Positions 1 to 11,898 are shown, numbered from the stretch's first letter. The stretch is DNA of 64,000 nt from Laburnicola sp. R22_1 (GCA_014281115.1 JACONQ010000005.1:1674001-1738000); one strand, 5' to 3'. The notes: generated from the sequence alone by a model not told the origin. A program made the numbers and translations.

Positions 1-68
1 GCTCGTAAGAGCCTAGCAGGTATAACAAGCTACGCCCACAGCTAAATCTTCCATGTCGAAAGCCCGCC

Positions 69-1673
69 TCACAGCCCACCCGCCCGTCCTCCTTGAACCG
101 TCCTTCCTCCCTGACTGACATTCATCAAAACCCCCATATTCAACCCCACAATCAACCGCACAAGATCCCAATCTCCACCCTCCCCAACCATATCCATAAC
201 CACAACCCCAGACCCACCATCCCCCTCTTTCTTCCTCCTCACACCATCTCCCCCCTCGCCACCCGCCTCTCTCCCCACACCCCCCTCACCCAAACCCATC
301 CCCCCACAAACCCACTCCTCCACCCCCCTATTAACCACCTTCGCAATCCTCTCTGGCCACGTGCTCCTCCTAAAAAAATTGCTCGCGCTGAGATAATTAA
401 GATACAGCGGGTGCGGCGGCACAGGATGCACAGGATCCGTAGTAATGCCTGGAAGCGGGTGCGTGAGCGCGGCGGAGCGATCGAGGTGCGCGTTTGCGTG
501 GGAGAGCTTAGTGGGGATGGAGGAGGCGCGGGAGACATCGCACCAGTCTTGGATGCTGAAGGGGCCGTGGAGGGCGTGGGGGATGTTGTGCGGCCAGGCT
601 GTGGCGTCGAGGCCGCCGGTTGTGGTGCCGCGTGCATCATCATCGTCGTCGTCGTCGTCGTCGTCATTGGCGGCAGAAGACACAGCTGGAGGAGGAGGAG
701 GAGCGGCCATCTCGTAGCGGCGGACGAGGACGAGTTTCCCGCGTGCGTCACCCAGATAGGGAATCTTAGTGCCGACGTACCACTTCGCTGCGTTGGGAGC
801 GAAGTAGTGTTTTTCCAGGACGGCAGCGAGATGCTCGTCTGTGGCGCTTCCTACGCCCTCGCGCTTCAGACTTACTAATACCGTCTCGCTCGGGTTATCG
901 TCTAAGAAGGCGTAACACGTTTCTAGGAGGGGCTCTAGGTACCGCGTTCCTGTCAGGCTGATGGGAAACGCCCCGTGCACTAGATAGCACTCTTTCTTCT
1001 CTGTGTCGGACGCGTGGCTGGGTTGGACGCGGATATCCAGGAAGCGGATCCCGTTTTCGAGTTGGGTTTTTATGTCGACGATTTGGCAGCGGACGGAGGG
1101 GAGGGCGCGGTAGTGCGTGTGCGAGTTGTGGGTTCCGGGGATGCTGAGGGCAGAGAGGGGGAGTGTCGGGGGCAAGGACTGCATCCATTTTGCGTAGTTG
1201 AAAAGGTGGTTCGTGTGGATTGTCAGGTGGGACATGGGTTTAGTAGGGTGATAGAGCGCGGTGTAGCTTGTGGATGGATTAGGTGTCAGAGGCGTAAACA
1301 ACCGCGATCCTTTTTGGGTGTAGGTAGGGTTGGAGTCGACGCGGTAGCGTTCGCCTTTTTCGTTCTCTATGGTAATGCGAAACGTAGTGCTCGACAGCGT
1401 CGTGGTGGGTTCCGATCTTGTTTCATCCGGAATATGAGATTGCAGCGTATAGGACTCAAACGGAGCAAGCGTGACGTCCAGATCCTGGCTTTTGAATGAC
1501 TGAGCATGCTGGCCCAGTTCCGGCGCCGAAGGAGCTATTGACGTAGCATTTTTGAGTGTAGAAGGAAAAGCTGTTGCTTTTGTTTGTTTTGTATTCGGAT
1601 CTTCGAAGCGTTCCCAGCTCTTTAGGACAATAGCTGTTGACGTCAGGTTTCGGATCGTAAGCGGGGATGCCAT
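69..1673 (-). CDS. PI-PLC X-domain protein (PLC-like phosphodiesterase)
   Basis: Intronless 534-residue protein. Residues about 165-300 match the X domain of phosphatidylinositol-specific phospholipase C-like phosphodiesterases. The first catalytic-type His lies in SIPGTHNSHTHY (His182), followed by FLDIRVQ (about 211-217) and a second His in LVHGAFPI (His233). The C-terminus keeps the family's last strand (VVVMDMVGEGGDWDLV, near 490-505). About 160 N-terminal residues precede the domain and look like a beta-rich accessory region. No signal peptide is evident. A run of ten Asp (near 336-345) comes from a GAC/GAT microsatellite in a loop and probably varies in length. The family cleaves phosphoinositides or GPI-type substrates; the substrate here cannot be told from sequence. 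The start is the first in-frame ATG of the ORF. Confidence 0.85.
   Translation of the reverse strand: MASPLTIRNLTSTAIVLKSWERFEDPNTKQTKATAFPSTLKNATSIAPSAPELGQHAQSFKSQDLDVTLAPFESYTLQSHIPDETRSEPTTTLSSTTFRITIENEKGERYRVDSNPTYTQKGSRLFTPLTPNPSTSYTALYHPTKPMSHLTIHTNHLFNYAKWMQSLPPTLPLSALSIPGTHNSHTHYRALPSVRCQIVDIKTQLENGIRFLDIRVQPSHASDTEKKECYLVHGAFPISLTGTRYLEPLLETCYAFLDDNPSETVLVSLKREGVGSATDEHLAAVLEKHYFAPNAAKWYVGTKIPYLGDARGKLVLVRRYEMAAPPPPPAVSSAANDDDDDDDDDDARGTTTGGLDATAWPHNIPHALHGPFSIQDWCDVSRASSIPTKLSHANAHLDRSAALTHPLPGITTDPVHPVPPHPLYLNYLSASNFFRRSTWPERIAKVVNRGVEEWVCGGMGLGEGGVGREAGGEGGDGVRRKKEGDGGSGVVVMDMVGEGGDWDLVRLIVGLNMGVLMNVSQGGRTVQGGRAGGL
634..667. repeat. Trinucleotide microsatellite (CGT/CAT)n
   Basis: On the plus strand, CAT triplets grade into about eight CGT triplets. 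On the coding strand of the PLC-X gene they encode the Asp tract. The repeat stays in frame, so length changes would alter only the loop. Confidence 0.85.
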
Positions 1674-2342
1674 GCAGGGAAAGTAAAGTAAAAGTAATTA
1701 AATAATGTAAGAAACTCGATGGACCGATCTATAGGAGGTATCGGGAATCCGGACACGTTAAGCTGCCAAGAAGCCTGCACAGTGGAGGAAAGCAGTGATT
1801 GAAGTGACGAATTGCTAATTAACGTCACGACAGGTACCGGGAGCAAAACGAAAAAATGAGGGTGTGTGGTCACGATTGCAATGTTGGATTTCTGTGCCGA
1901 AGGAGAGAAGCACGCGTCCGCGAGTGGAAGAACGCGTGCCAAGACTATCACCGAAAAAGACATCCTCAGAACGCCCAGCCATCCCATTGTATGACTAGCG
2001 GAAATTGATGCCCAGGTGTCTTTACTGTCACATGACCGGCACTTCCTTGCATAAGAACTATTTGTGCAAAATTGGTCCTTGAATCAACAGCAGTTCAGCT
2101 CTAAGCTAGCTGTAACCAGCAACTAGTCTACCCATTCAAAGACCCCTTCTGCGTTGACGTTACTGGAAGTCATTCCTAGGTATCATGCAGCTAACAGAAA
2201 CCCCAAAAAATATGATGAAATATTGCACCAGGCCGAAGCCGTCCTTTCATAACGCCTTGACGCACCTAATGACAACAGCTGCTACTGGCTGTATATGCCG
2301 CCAACGGTATTCTCCATCCAACGCCGGCAAATGCGAGAGTAG
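1674..2342. other. Intergenic: PLC-X upstream region and Sir2 3' flank
   Basis: It lies upstream of the minus-strand PLC-X gene and downstream of the minus-strand Sir2 gene. An ORF at 1643-1987 (-) overlaps the PLC-X start in another frame and has a hydrophobic N-terminus, but nothing else supports it. No RNA gene or repeat was seen. Confidence 0.5.
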
Positions 2343-4295
2343 TTACGATGCGACTTCCGGGTTGAGGAGGTTTGCGATGCTTAATCTAGAGGCGGAGTCG
2401 GCTGTGGATGGGCGTGAATCACTTGTCGGCTGCAATGTGAAGAGGTCGTTCTCCTGCCGAAGCTGCTCACTTGGCGTTCGAGGCTTTATTGGGCTAATAG
2501 CTTCCACCGTGGGCGCCTTCGGTGATTGGTTGTTGCGAGGTCCAAAAAGTCCCAGGTCCTTGAACACTGTAACTTTTGCCCCGTCCTTCCTCGGGGTTGC
2601 GGGCGTTTTCTTGACCAGTATCATGTCCGAATTCTCCGAAACAGCCGAGCGGGGTAGCTGAGCCTTGTACTTGGACGGCGGAATGCTGATGGCGCTCTTC
2701 TTCTGCTTGAAATTGTCTGTAATCGATGGGGTCGTTTGCTTCGTCCCTTTCTTCCCCTTGCTCTTGGCGCCTGTCGCTTTCTTGGTGGGAGCTTTCACTC
2801 GTTTAGTGGGAGCCTTGGTAGTGGGCTTTCCACTCATCTTCTCGAACGCATTGGCCTTTCCAGTTTCAGACTTCCTCTTGGTTCCTTTCTTGGATGGCGT
2901 GCCTGGCTCTTCTTCCTTGATCCTTGACTGTGGAGCGATACGCGGACTCTGAGCGGGCGTGGGCATGCCTTGAACCTTGAGGACCCGCTTGGGCGTCCCT
3001 ATCACCACTGAAGGCTTATGTTTGGGTAGTTCGTCATCGGCAACCTCCTTGTAGTTGACAGGATCGTCCCATTTCTGCATAGCGGCATAACGAGCAACCT
3101 CATCGCACGGACCCTGAACAACAAGATCCCAAAGGTTTCCTAGCTCTTTGCCTATAGGTTCGGGGTCGTTGTTGATCCAGACAGTTACACCATCTTTCCG
3201 ATCCCGTACTGTTGCACACATTTCTCGTGTGATTCTTCGCACCCCGGGAACTTTCAAGGTTGTGCCAGCGACAATAACAGCATCAGGTCGCGTTCGCAAG
3301 TCGGCGGTGACGCAGGAACCAATGGCTTCATCATCCGGGTTGTTCTCATTGTATAGCACCATGCGCGGTCGCAATCGTCCAACTCCGTGACTTCTTCGCT
3401 CGGCTGCTTGCCTTGCTAGGTCGTCGGAATGGCAGCTTGGGCAAGCAGGCGGAGCCGGCCCGTCGAAAATGTCCGCGTCGAAATCCGAAACTGCGTGACA
3501 CTTGGAGCAGACCATGTGATCCAGACCACCATGTAATTGGACCGTCTTGGGCCAAGGAGTCTTCTTGGGCAAGGGCACCTCAGTCTTGAGCGGTGGAAGC
3601 GACGTATCGATGCCATCGACGTTTTGGGTATAGAGGCGCAATAGTCGTCCTTCGTGAGCGAGGGTTGCGAGGAGGTGGTGGAAGGCTGTAGGTTGCGCAC
3701 TCTTGGTCTGCTGCGACAAGGTGCGCACCATGTCGTGGAATGAAGATGTAGAGGAATCGTTTTGGTAGACGGACGCGTCAAACAGCTCCTTTCCAGAGCC
3801 TATCCGCTTGCCCTCGTCCCGTAGAGACTTGAACAACCCGGTGGATGATCGGAAATCGGGGATGCCAGCCGAAACAGAGATGCCCGCGCCAGCGATAACA
3901 ACGATTTTGCGCTTTTTGTGCAGGGCCTTCAAAAGGCGGTCAAGCTGCGGCTTATCCTCGTCCGTCAGGTCCTTTCGCAGATCGAGACGGCGCGTAGTGC
4001 GCTCCTTGGGGTCTTCGAGCTTCCGCTTCTTGTGGGGCCGGTCGTCGCCGTCGTGGCTCGAGGGAGGTGAGGGCATGTTGTCCGGAGCGGGCGATGCCTT
4101 TGCAGAGGAGCGGTTGGATGACGAAGGGGAAGGGTACGAGCGCCGGGGGGCGAGCGAGTGCGACAGCTCAGAGAGCTCCGAGTCGGACAGCACCTCGGAG
4201 AGGCCCGAGTCGGAGGCGGCGGAGGAAGGTGCAGAGGAGGGTGGAGCAGAGGAAGGCACAGAGCTCAGCGGAGAGCTTAGCGCCTGACAAGTCAT
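2343..4295 (-). CDS. Sir2-family NAD-dependent deacetylase (Hst3/Hst4-like sirtuin)
   Basis: Intronless 650-residue sirtuin. The NAD-binding motif is GAGIS (136-140) followed by GIPDFRS (144-150), then TQNVDGID (223-230). The catalytic His is in QLHGG (His255). A zinc ribbon uses Cys263/Cys266 and Cys285/Cys288, and GTTLKVPG (344-351) is the second NAD-binding loop. A Ser/Pro-rich disordered N-terminus (1-85) contains a basic HKKRK patch near 88-92 that may act as a nuclear signal. A long Lys/Pro-rich tail (about 420-650) follows the catalytic core. Family knowledge: nuclear sirtuins remove acetyl groups from histones using NAD; Hst3/Hst4 act on H3K56ac. Assignment to that subgroup rests on the architecture and is tentative; the sirtuin call itself is firm. 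It is divergently placed from MED16. Confidence 0.93.
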   Translation of the reverse strand: MTCQALSSPLSSVPSSAPPSSAPSSAASDSGLSEVLSDSELSELSHSLAPRRSYPSPSSSNRSSAKASPAPDNMPSPPSSHDGDDRPHKKRKLEDPKERTTRRLDLRKDLTDEDKPQLDRLLKALHKKRKIVVIAGAGISVSAGIPDFRSSTGLFKSLRDEGKRIGSGKELFDASVYQNDSSTSSFHDMVRTLSQQTKSAQPTAFHHLLATLAHEGRLLRLYTQNVDGIDTSLPPLKTEVPLPKKTPWPKTVQLHGGLDHMVCSKCHAVSDFDADIFDGPAPPACPSCHSDDLARQAAERRSHGVGRLRPRMVLYNENNPDDEAIGSCVTADLRTRPDAVIVAGTTLKVPGVRRITREMCATVRDRKDGVTVWINNDPEPIGKELGNLWDLVVQGPCDEVARYAAMQKWDDPVNYKEVADDELPKHKPSVVIGTPKRVLKVQGMPTPAQSPRIAPQSRIKEEEPGTPSKKGTKRKSETGKANAFEKMSGKPTTKAPTKRVKAPTKKATGAKSKGKKGTKQTTPSITDNFKQKKSAISIPPSKYKAQLPRSAVSENSDMILVKKTPATPRKDGAKVTVFKDLGLFGPRNNQSPKAPTVEAISPIKPRTPSEQLRQENDLFTLQPTSDSRPSTADSASRLSIANLLNPEVAS

Positions 4296-5529
4296 GGTGC
4301 CGGCGGATGGAAAGAGCGGCCTTGACGGGTTTCGCGGGAGGGGGACAATAACCAGGGGACAATAGCGGCAGGCGGCAGGAGCGCAGGCGTGTTGTGTGTT
4401 GTGTGGTCAATGGGCAAGCGGTGGGCAGCTTACCGATGGCACAATAGCGAGCGGGAAGGACGCCGTAACCAGACGCGGCAGGTCGCAGTCACTGAGCGCC
4501 AAAAGAAAGACGCGGAAGCTAACTGATGGGTGCGCGCGGATCGCGCAATTATTATATGGGGAGGGCGCGCGACGACGCGGCGCGCGGGGAGCGGTGGAGT
4601 GAAATGAGGAGGTTGGACGTCGTCAGTCGGTGTCGCCAGACGGGGGGACCGGCACGACTAGGAACAAGCGTCGCAGAGACTGGCTTGGCACCTTGTGTTT
4701 ACAACGTTACGCCCATGTTTACGTTGGCTGTGCCCGGCTTGCACGAGCTGGCAGTTGTCCGTGATGTAGTATAGGCCAGCCATTTGCCCTTTTTGTTTGC
4801 AGCTTGCGTGCGCCGCTGCCTTGTACGCGCGACAAAGCGCCGTGACGATTGCCGGGCAGCGCAACCCGACAGTCGGTCCTACCCAGCAACGCGCATTTGA
4901 GTCTGCGCTGTGCACACTGCAACATTGCTATCCCTGAGCCAACATGGTTGACTCGACGGTGGACTCGGCTGCCCTCTTGCCATCCATGGCTCGCAAAGGA
5001 GGCTTCTTGGGGCGGTACAGCTTGACGAGTACGACGAAGCCTGGGCCTCTGAGCTTGTGAGCACCACAGAGCAGCAACGAGTCCCCGATGCCCATTTTCA
5101 CCCGACGACGAAATCGCAGTGAAAGGGCGTGCGGGCGGGCGCGAAGCATGGCATTGAGCACGAAGCTCCCACGAAAGGAACACGACCGGCGGAGGCTGAG
5201 AAAGGACGCTAGCGCCAGTTAGCGCCTCGCTTGCTGCTCCTACCATCCCTGTCACGTCGTCCGCGAGCGTTACCAACCAGGCGTTCGCACCGGGGACCTG
5301 CAGCAGTGCAGCTCACCTCCGTCGTTGATGCGACCCTTCACATGATCACCGCACGCATCTTTTCTTCTTTTACGGCCTTCGTGATACCCGGCGCTTATCT
5401 GCCACCCAACGTCGCTTTCGATGCCCTCTCACCCCGAATCGCGACTTCGCTGGCTCCACTTACAGCCTCGCTTTTCCGCAGAGCAAACCTACTTCCATTC
5501 ACTATCCAAATCATCGGCTAATAGTAGTC
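4296..5529. other. Divergent intergenic region between Sir2 and MED16
   Basis: A 1.2-kb GC-rich region separates two divergent nuclear-regulator genes and must hold both promoters. Several ORFs cross it (for example 4719-5276 and 4928-5161 on the minus strand), but they overlap each other in different frames, have low-complexity composition and match no family I recognise. No repeat or RNA gene was seen. Confidence 0.5.
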
Positions 5530-8500
5530 ATGGAGGACCAAGCATATAACCACATGGACGTCGACGATCTCTTTGGAGACTCGGAGCAGGTCGCCCTGCC
5601 GGCCATGAACACTCTACCTTCCCCGCCAGTTAAGGGACTTGCGAAAGCGCTCGACGAGCTGAGCGCAAGTGCGTGTTGCTCGTAAGTATAGAATCTCGGT
5701 TGACTTCTAGGTGTTCGAAGCTGGCATGCTTGCACAACAAGTGTTATATGCACTTGCAGCGTTGCTGACTTTTCCATTAGAAGAATATCATGGTCGAAGA
5801 GTGGATGCATTGCATACATCACCCCAGAAGGCTACGGCGTCAACTTGAGGGTTTTCTCACGGGATCCCACAACGGCTAAATGGGACCTTGGGACAGACGT
5901 GCCTCTAGAGATACCCCAAAGCCACGATGAATTTCCTTTGGTTCATTTGTCCTGGAGCCACCTGGGCAACGACCTTGCCGTCATCGATGCCACTGGCCAT
6001 GTGATGATCTTCTCGTGCCAATTTGCCCTCGACCGTGTGACATTCGCCAAATCTGAGCCGGCCCAGACTGAAATAGAGATGGATGGGGTAGTAGGCATGG
6101 ATTGGCTTGCGATCCACCCGTATGAGCAAAAAGTGAGTGTTGGCTGTCTCTTGTGTAGGCTCGCTGCTGAACGTCATAGAATCACATTGCGTGGTCAGCA
6201 AATAAGAAGGATGGGAAGTGGAGTTTTAATATCAGCTCGCACATATTCCACGACATGCATCATCCTGTTGAAGGAAAAGCATCCATGATTTACTTGAAGA
6301 GGCAGGGTGACCTCAGGCTTCGATTTCAGCAGCCGGACAACAGTTGGTCGGAGGTTACGGCTTCAGTGGGAGCGATGATGTCGACTCAAGAGGTATTCAC
6401 GCATGCGGCTTTTGCTTCCAACAACGGTAGATATCTTCATCCTCTTTCCTGTCATTTCTAACCTTTGTAGATAACAAGCTTCTCATGGTCGCCTACGATG
6501 TATCTGGCCACCTGCACCTCTACCGTATTGATGCTGCGTGGAACATCCCGGCTCAAAAAGCCGGTCAACCGCCTCCAAAGCAGTATGAAAAGCCGAGTCT
6601 ACAGGTGTCTAAGATTGCAACGGAGGATAATTGTCATCCTGCTATGATCAGCAGCGGCTTGGCTGGCGGTGCTGACTCAAAGGTAAAGGTTCCAGCCCAA
6701 CTAACACATCTCAGTTTTCTTTCTGTTACCCCGGAAGAGGGCGATGGGTCTTTGCCCACGATTCAAGCAATCTTCTCGACTCCCCCCAACATCGTCGCGG
6801 TAGACCAGACACATCCGCAGCAGAACCCCGTCAGCATAGTGACGAGGTGGGAAGTCCATCAGGTTGAGCAGAATCAGCTCCACGCCAGCCTAGACAAGGT
6901 CACGTCAAAGAAGAAATCTGTAGGCTCTGTGCCTGCCCGTACTATCTGGCAACTCAAAAGACAAGCGGACACCATGATGCATTCGGTCGTCCTCTCGTTC
7001 ACTCCAATATGGTATACCATGGTCCTAGCTTTCTGCTACAGTGACGGCACCATCGACTTCCGGAAACGCACTACAATGGCAACCATCCCCCCAGACTTCA
7101 ACACTGAAGTCGTAACCTCAATGACCCAGGCTGGTTTCGCGTTCCCGGTCCTGGAAACTTCCCTTTACGTCGCCCTATCTCCGAACTACTGCATCGCAGC
7201 ATGCATGCAGCTAGATGGCAACATAAAGCTCCTCTCTATGGAATACAGCTACGGCTCTCTCGCAACCGACGATGAGAACCAACGGCAATCCGCCTCTGCC
7301 GCCCTTGCAGCTTTAATCCTCCAAAACACAACCGCTGCAAACCAGTATTTCTGCAGCGACGACATCTTCTGCGTCATGGGCGAGCTCAGCGAAGACCGCA
7401 AACGCGACTTCATCCAGCTGATGTTTCAAAGCTTGAGCGTGAAAATCGACTGCGGCATCGACGACAACGGCAGCAACCACCTCATCCTGCTCGGCCGCTC
7501 TCCCTTCTTCGTCAAGACGCTCTCTGCTATCCATCTCCTGGGTTTGCAAGGCAGCGTGAACAGGAGTCTGACAAGCAAAATGGCCTGGATGATCCTCAAC
7601 ATCAAATACGTAACCCAAATCCTCACCACCATCGCCCGCATGCACGGGCAAATCGACAAGAACCCCGTGCGTCCCGAAGTCGTCCCCCAATTCATCGGCA
7701 TCTGCCGCTGGATCATGCACTTCATGGTGTACCTCATCGACGAGCTCCTCGTCACCGGCCTCGAGCTGCAAAAAACCCCCCCCAACAGCCTCACCCGCGA
7801 CGTCCTCGAAGCAACGCTCCACTCGCTCAACAAACCCGCGCTCCTCATCCTCCTCTCCAGCTTCCCCCGCATGATGATGAAGCTCTGGGCCCAGCCCATC
7901 CAATGGGTCATCCGCACAGCCCAAGCCTACATGAACGGCGCCGCCGCCCCCGAAATGCGCAAATTATACTACCCGCTGCACCACGCGCTGACCGAGGCGC
8001 CCCTCGACTGGCGCGCCTTCGAACACCTCATCTCAGAAGCCCAGTACATGGTCCGCGCGTGCTTCAAATCAAACACCACCTCGGCGGAAGAACGCGACGC
8101 CGCAGAGCGCGAGCTCATCCTCGGTCGTATCCCGGAGCAGCTCTTCCCCGCTGCGAAACGCCTCGTCACCGAGACGCTGTTCAACGACGACCCCCAGCAG
8201 CAGGCAAGCTGTCTCGCGGATCGAGTCGACATGCCCAAGATCCTCTTCTTCGATACCACGTGGTTGGGCTTGACGGGGTCGCGCCGTGCAAACGACTACT
8301 TTGCTACGCATGTCGTCGACGTGTGTCAGAAGATGGTGATACGGGGGACGGGCGCGCAGGCGCATCCTACGGGGGGCGGTGCGGGCGCGGCGCAGAATGG
8401 GCGGAATAGGAGTGATAGTATGCAGAGTGTGGGGGCGGGCACCGAGGACGGCAAGAGGAAGAAGCAGCAGTTGAGGCGCTGTGTGAGGTGTGGTGCGTAT

Positions 8501-8629
8501 ATGGAGGATGTCACCATGGGATTGCCGGGGTATGCGAGCCATCATGTGAGTTGGTTGATGGGTGTTGCGAAGCACTGTGTTTGCGGGAACAGTTGGATGC
8601 TTGCGCCGGAAAAGAAGAGCACGAGATGA
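5530..8629 (+). CDS. MED16: Mediator complex subunit 16 (MED16/Sin4)
   Basis: Four exons give 969 residues: 5530-5681, 5781-6132, 6180-6426 and 6471-8629. All three introns are GT-AG (99, 47 and 44 nt) and keep the frame. The first ATG opens with MEDQAYNHMDVDDLFGDSE, a start typical of fungal Sin4 homologues. The N-terminal half carries beta-propeller-like segments (RISWSKSGCIAYI; MDWLAIHPYEQK). The C-terminal half is helical and ends in a conserved Cys-rich patch, RRCVRCG ... HCVCGNSWML, that may bind zinc. MED16 belongs to the Mediator tail, links activators to RNA polymerase II and acts in the nucleus. It is divergent from the Sir2 gene. The identification rests on overall architecture and the terminal motifs; confidence is high. 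Confidence 0.88.
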
Positions 8630-8901
8630 GGAGTCACGAACGGACGACGTCAACGGGAGAGTTTGATTTTTCTGTGAGTATCATGCAGTAGCCCTTGGAG
8701 TGTGTATACTGCAACGTGCAAGCAATAGGATCCAATACTTTTAAATTGTTTCATCCAGATTCTGACATGTATATATGCCATTGATATCGTGGCATCCTCC
8801 AACGAGAGGAACAGAGCGTCTGCATGACACTAAACCACCTGCTTACGAATAGACAGGTACCAAACACGAAGCACCTACGACGAGACCAAAGCTACTCTAG
8901 C

Positions 8902-10375
8902 TTAACCCTTTGCAGCACCGGCTTTGATGAGCAGAATGTCGCCATCCTCGACCACGTATTCCTTGCCCTTGGTCATGATTTTACCCTTCGCCTTGACTGA
9001 CGCTTCGTCGCCCTCCTCCCTCAGTACTTTATAGTTATACACAATTGCCTGAATAAAAGTCTTCTCGAAGTCGCCGTGAATGACACCCGCGGCCTGGGGT
9101 GCTTTGGTGCCGTTCCGTATTGTCCATTGCCTGACCTCGTCCGTACCGGTTGTGAAGAAGCTGCCAAGGTTGAGAGCCTTGCGCATAGTAGTGACGATCT
9201 TGGGCAGTGCTGACTTGGTTCCGAGAGACTCGCATTCCTTGGCGGCCTCCTCTTCGGTCATAGCACCGAGGCGTTCTTCAAAGGAGACAGAGACAGGGAT
9301 GATGGGGTCGCCGGTGGCATTCTCCTTCACCCAGGCGGCAATCTTTGGAAGATGCTTGTTCTTCTGGCGGATGTAGTCCTTCTCGCTAAGGTTGACGAGG
9401 AAGACGACGGGCTTCGCGGAAAGGAGGAAAAGCGGGTTGATAACTTCGACCTTCAGACAATTAGCACAAACCCTTGTCTAAATTACTTGAGGATGTAATG
9501 AGTTGTTGAGTCAGAGTTGGACGTCTTTTCAGAACGCCCTGGCGTTAACAGGGCATCAAAGAGCTGGGATTATAGAGCAATCGCTCTTTGTCATCTTTCG
9601 GGAGGTGTGCGTGTAGAAGACGAGTGTGCACATACCTGCTTGGGAGTCCAGTTGCCCTTTCGCACATCCTTGCCATCCTTGAGCATCGCGAGGATCTGCT
9701 CGACGGTGGCCTGTTCCTCTTTCATCTTCTTCATTTCCAAGCTCTGGCCGCCTCTCCGCGTCTCCTTGACAAGTTTCTCGAGCGCTTTCTCAACGAACTC
9801 GATGTCTTTGAGACGCAGCTCTTCACTGATGATGTCCAAGTCACGTATCGGGTCGACGTCGCCCTCGACGTGAATGATCTCGGCATCGTCAAAACAACGC
9901 ACCACCTGGAAGATGGCATCGACGGCTCGAATGTGCGACAAGAAGGCGTTCCCCAGACCAGCACCAGTTGACGCGCCCTTGGTCAGACCGGCAATGTCGT
10001 ATACGGTCAAATTGGCAGGCACGACCGACTTGGGCTTGTACTGCTCGACCAGCCAGTCGAAACGCTCATCCGGCACGATGACACGAGCCTCTTCGGGGTC
10101 GATTGTGGCATATGGAAAGTTCTGCGCTGGTCAATGCGAGCCCGAGCTGGCTGGAAGATTGCGACTTACGGCAGGATTGCCGAGATGGCACTTGGTGATG
10201 GCCTGGAACAGAGTCGATTTACCGACGTTGGCAAGCCCGACCTGGCGTCTACTGTTAACGTAAGAACGTGACGACAAACGGCGCGAGGCCTCCTACTCAC
10301 GATGCCGCTCTTGAGCGAGTTGCCCGGTCGGCCGAGGAGGATCTTCTCCTCGACGACGGGCTTCTTCGGGGGCAT
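8902..10375 (-). CDS. OLA1: Obg-like ATPase 1 (OLA1/YchF family GTPase)
   Basis: Four exons on the minus strand give 393 residues, the usual family length: 10301-10375, 10170-10241, 9636-10121 and 8902-9450. The introns are 59, 48 and 185 nt. The start [17 protein letters not shown] is the family's conserved N-terminus. The P-loop is GLANVGKS (27-34), assembled across the first intron; G3 is DIAG (91-94). The NKxD position carries NLSE (231-234), the hallmark that makes OLA1 prefer ATP over GTP. A coiled-coil stretch (about 140-205) and a C-terminal TGS domain (about 305-388, including [15 protein letters not shown]) follow. The protein is cytosolic, ribosome-associated and linked to translation and stress control. 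The whole chain is intact. Confidence 0.95.
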
Positions 10376-11046
10376 CTTCTTCTTGGGGGCACCTCGCGCG
10401 TAGGTGCGGACTGCAGTGAGGGTGATGAGAAAAGTGGGCGAAAAATTAGGGCGGAGAGCGGCAGAAAATTCGAGAACAGTACTTGCTGCTGGTCGAGTAA
10501 AGGTGGGTATCAAAGAAGAGAAGGAAAAGGCGAGGTGCCTGGTGGGGGGCGTGATGAGGGAGGGGTAGAGGAGAGAAGCCTTGCAGCCTCCCTCTGCAGG
10601 TCGTTTGGTGAGTGGTGGGCGCTGAGAACACTGAACCACGCTCGGCTGGTTTTGGTGCAATTTTTCGCGCGAGCCGCTTGCAGCCGCGGTGGGCTTAGCG
10701 CGCCCAGCTGTGGCGCCAGGGGCGGTGGCGGTTGCGGGTGGCCGGGCTCGAAGCTCTGCATGACGGCTGCGAGCATCCTCTCTCTCTCCGCCATGTCTTA
10801 AACCTCCCCCGCATACTCGCCGCATTCCCTCTCCTGAAGGGCTGGTCCCGTCTTACGCCCTTCACGTATCCTTCCCCCGCAGTCCCTATTCCATCCTACA
10901 GCGTTTGCACCCACAATCGACATCTCATGCTCCCTGCCGCTTAGTTGCTCGCGTGCGCTGGTCAGTGGACAGTGCATTGCCAAACAGCCTCCTACATATA
11001 TCTTGCGCGGACCTGCAGCCTGCTACGATACGTCATTCAACGCAGC
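10376..11046. other. Divergent intergenic region between OLA1 and the PPPDE gene
   Basis: This is the 5' region of both flanking genes. It is pyrimidine-rich toward the PPPDE start. Long ORFs crossing it (10166-10825 minus, 10268-10801 plus) run into OLA1 exons in other frames and are shadows. No other element was seen. Confidence 0.5.
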
Positions 11047-11898
11047 ATGTCCTCCTCCACCCGCACGAAGCCCGCGCGCAAGAGCTCCGCAAACCACCGC
11101 AATACGCTATCACTCCAGAGGACAGAAATTAAGATACACATATACGATCTACTACCCCCCGGGAAGATCTCGACCGTACTCTGGGCAATCGGGAGCTCTC
11201 TCCTGCACTCCGGTGTTGTTATTGGCGACAAGGAATACGCTTACGGAGGCCATGACCAGCGCGGCTTGAGTGGGGTGTACCATACAAAGCCTGGACAGGA
11301 GCCCCCAGGTGGTACGTTCCGGGCAGAACTCCTGCACGGGTTCTCCTTTCGACCACAGGAAGAGGTGGATGCCATACTACACGAAGTATGACTGCTTGTT
11401 AGGTAATATGACTCGGGCTAACACGACCAGGCGTCTCAGCAGTTCATGGGAACCTCGTACAACCTCCTCACGAAGAACTGCAACCACTTTACCTCCTACC
11501 TCTGCGAGAAGCTCACCGGTCGTCCTGCACCCAGCTGGCTCAACCGCGCCGCTAGCATAGGCGTAGCTCTCCCTTGCGTTGTACCACGGGAATGGGTTCT
11601 TCCACCGGATCATGATACTGCGGATGGAGAGCTCCTTGACGAGGACTTTGAAGACGAAAGATCATCTATGCTCAAGCACGACCAAAGACGCCGTCTACGC
11701 GCCACCGAGGAGGACGCGCAGAGCTGGGATGAGGAGACGGAGAGGCTATCTAGCATTAGCGGTAGAAGTGAGCAAAGAAGCGCAGGAGGGCATCCTCGGT
11801 ATTCGACCGGAGATTATCCACCGAGAGTCGTCAAAGACACTCAAAATCGGGAAATTTCTGCAGCGGAGAGAGCACCGTTGCCCAGACGAATAATATAA
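11047..11898 (+). CDS. PPPDE-domain peptidase (deSUMOylating isopeptidase-like)
   Basis: Two exons (11047-11385 and 11431-11898; 45-nt GT-AG intron with a GCTAAC branch site) give 268 residues. The PPPDE fold supplies a catalytic His/Cys pair: His54 in SSLLHSGVVIG and Cys130 in NLLTKNCNHFTSYL. The context YAYGGHD and the Pro-rich GTFRAELLHGF are usual for the DESI family. The intron falls just before the catalytic-Cys helix. The C-terminal 80 residues are charged and look disordered. Family members remove SUMO or ubiquitin, or act as thioesterases; substrate choice cannot be read here. An upstream in-frame extension to 10945 exists, but the ATG at 11047 starts MSSSTRTKPARKSS, the better start. 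Confidence 0.9.

Noticed and set aside
93..878. Plus-strand ORF opposite the PLC-X gene
   Set aside because: Pro/His-rich and Val-run translation of the antisense strand, with no domain.
4719..5276. 185-codon minus-strand ORF between Sir2 and MED16
   Set aside because: Competes with a second ORF in another frame, lies in a divergent promoter region, and has no recognisable domain or intron signal.
7313..7924. Minus-strand ORF of 203 codons inside MED16
   Set aside because: Acidic low-complexity shadow of the MED16 coding strand.
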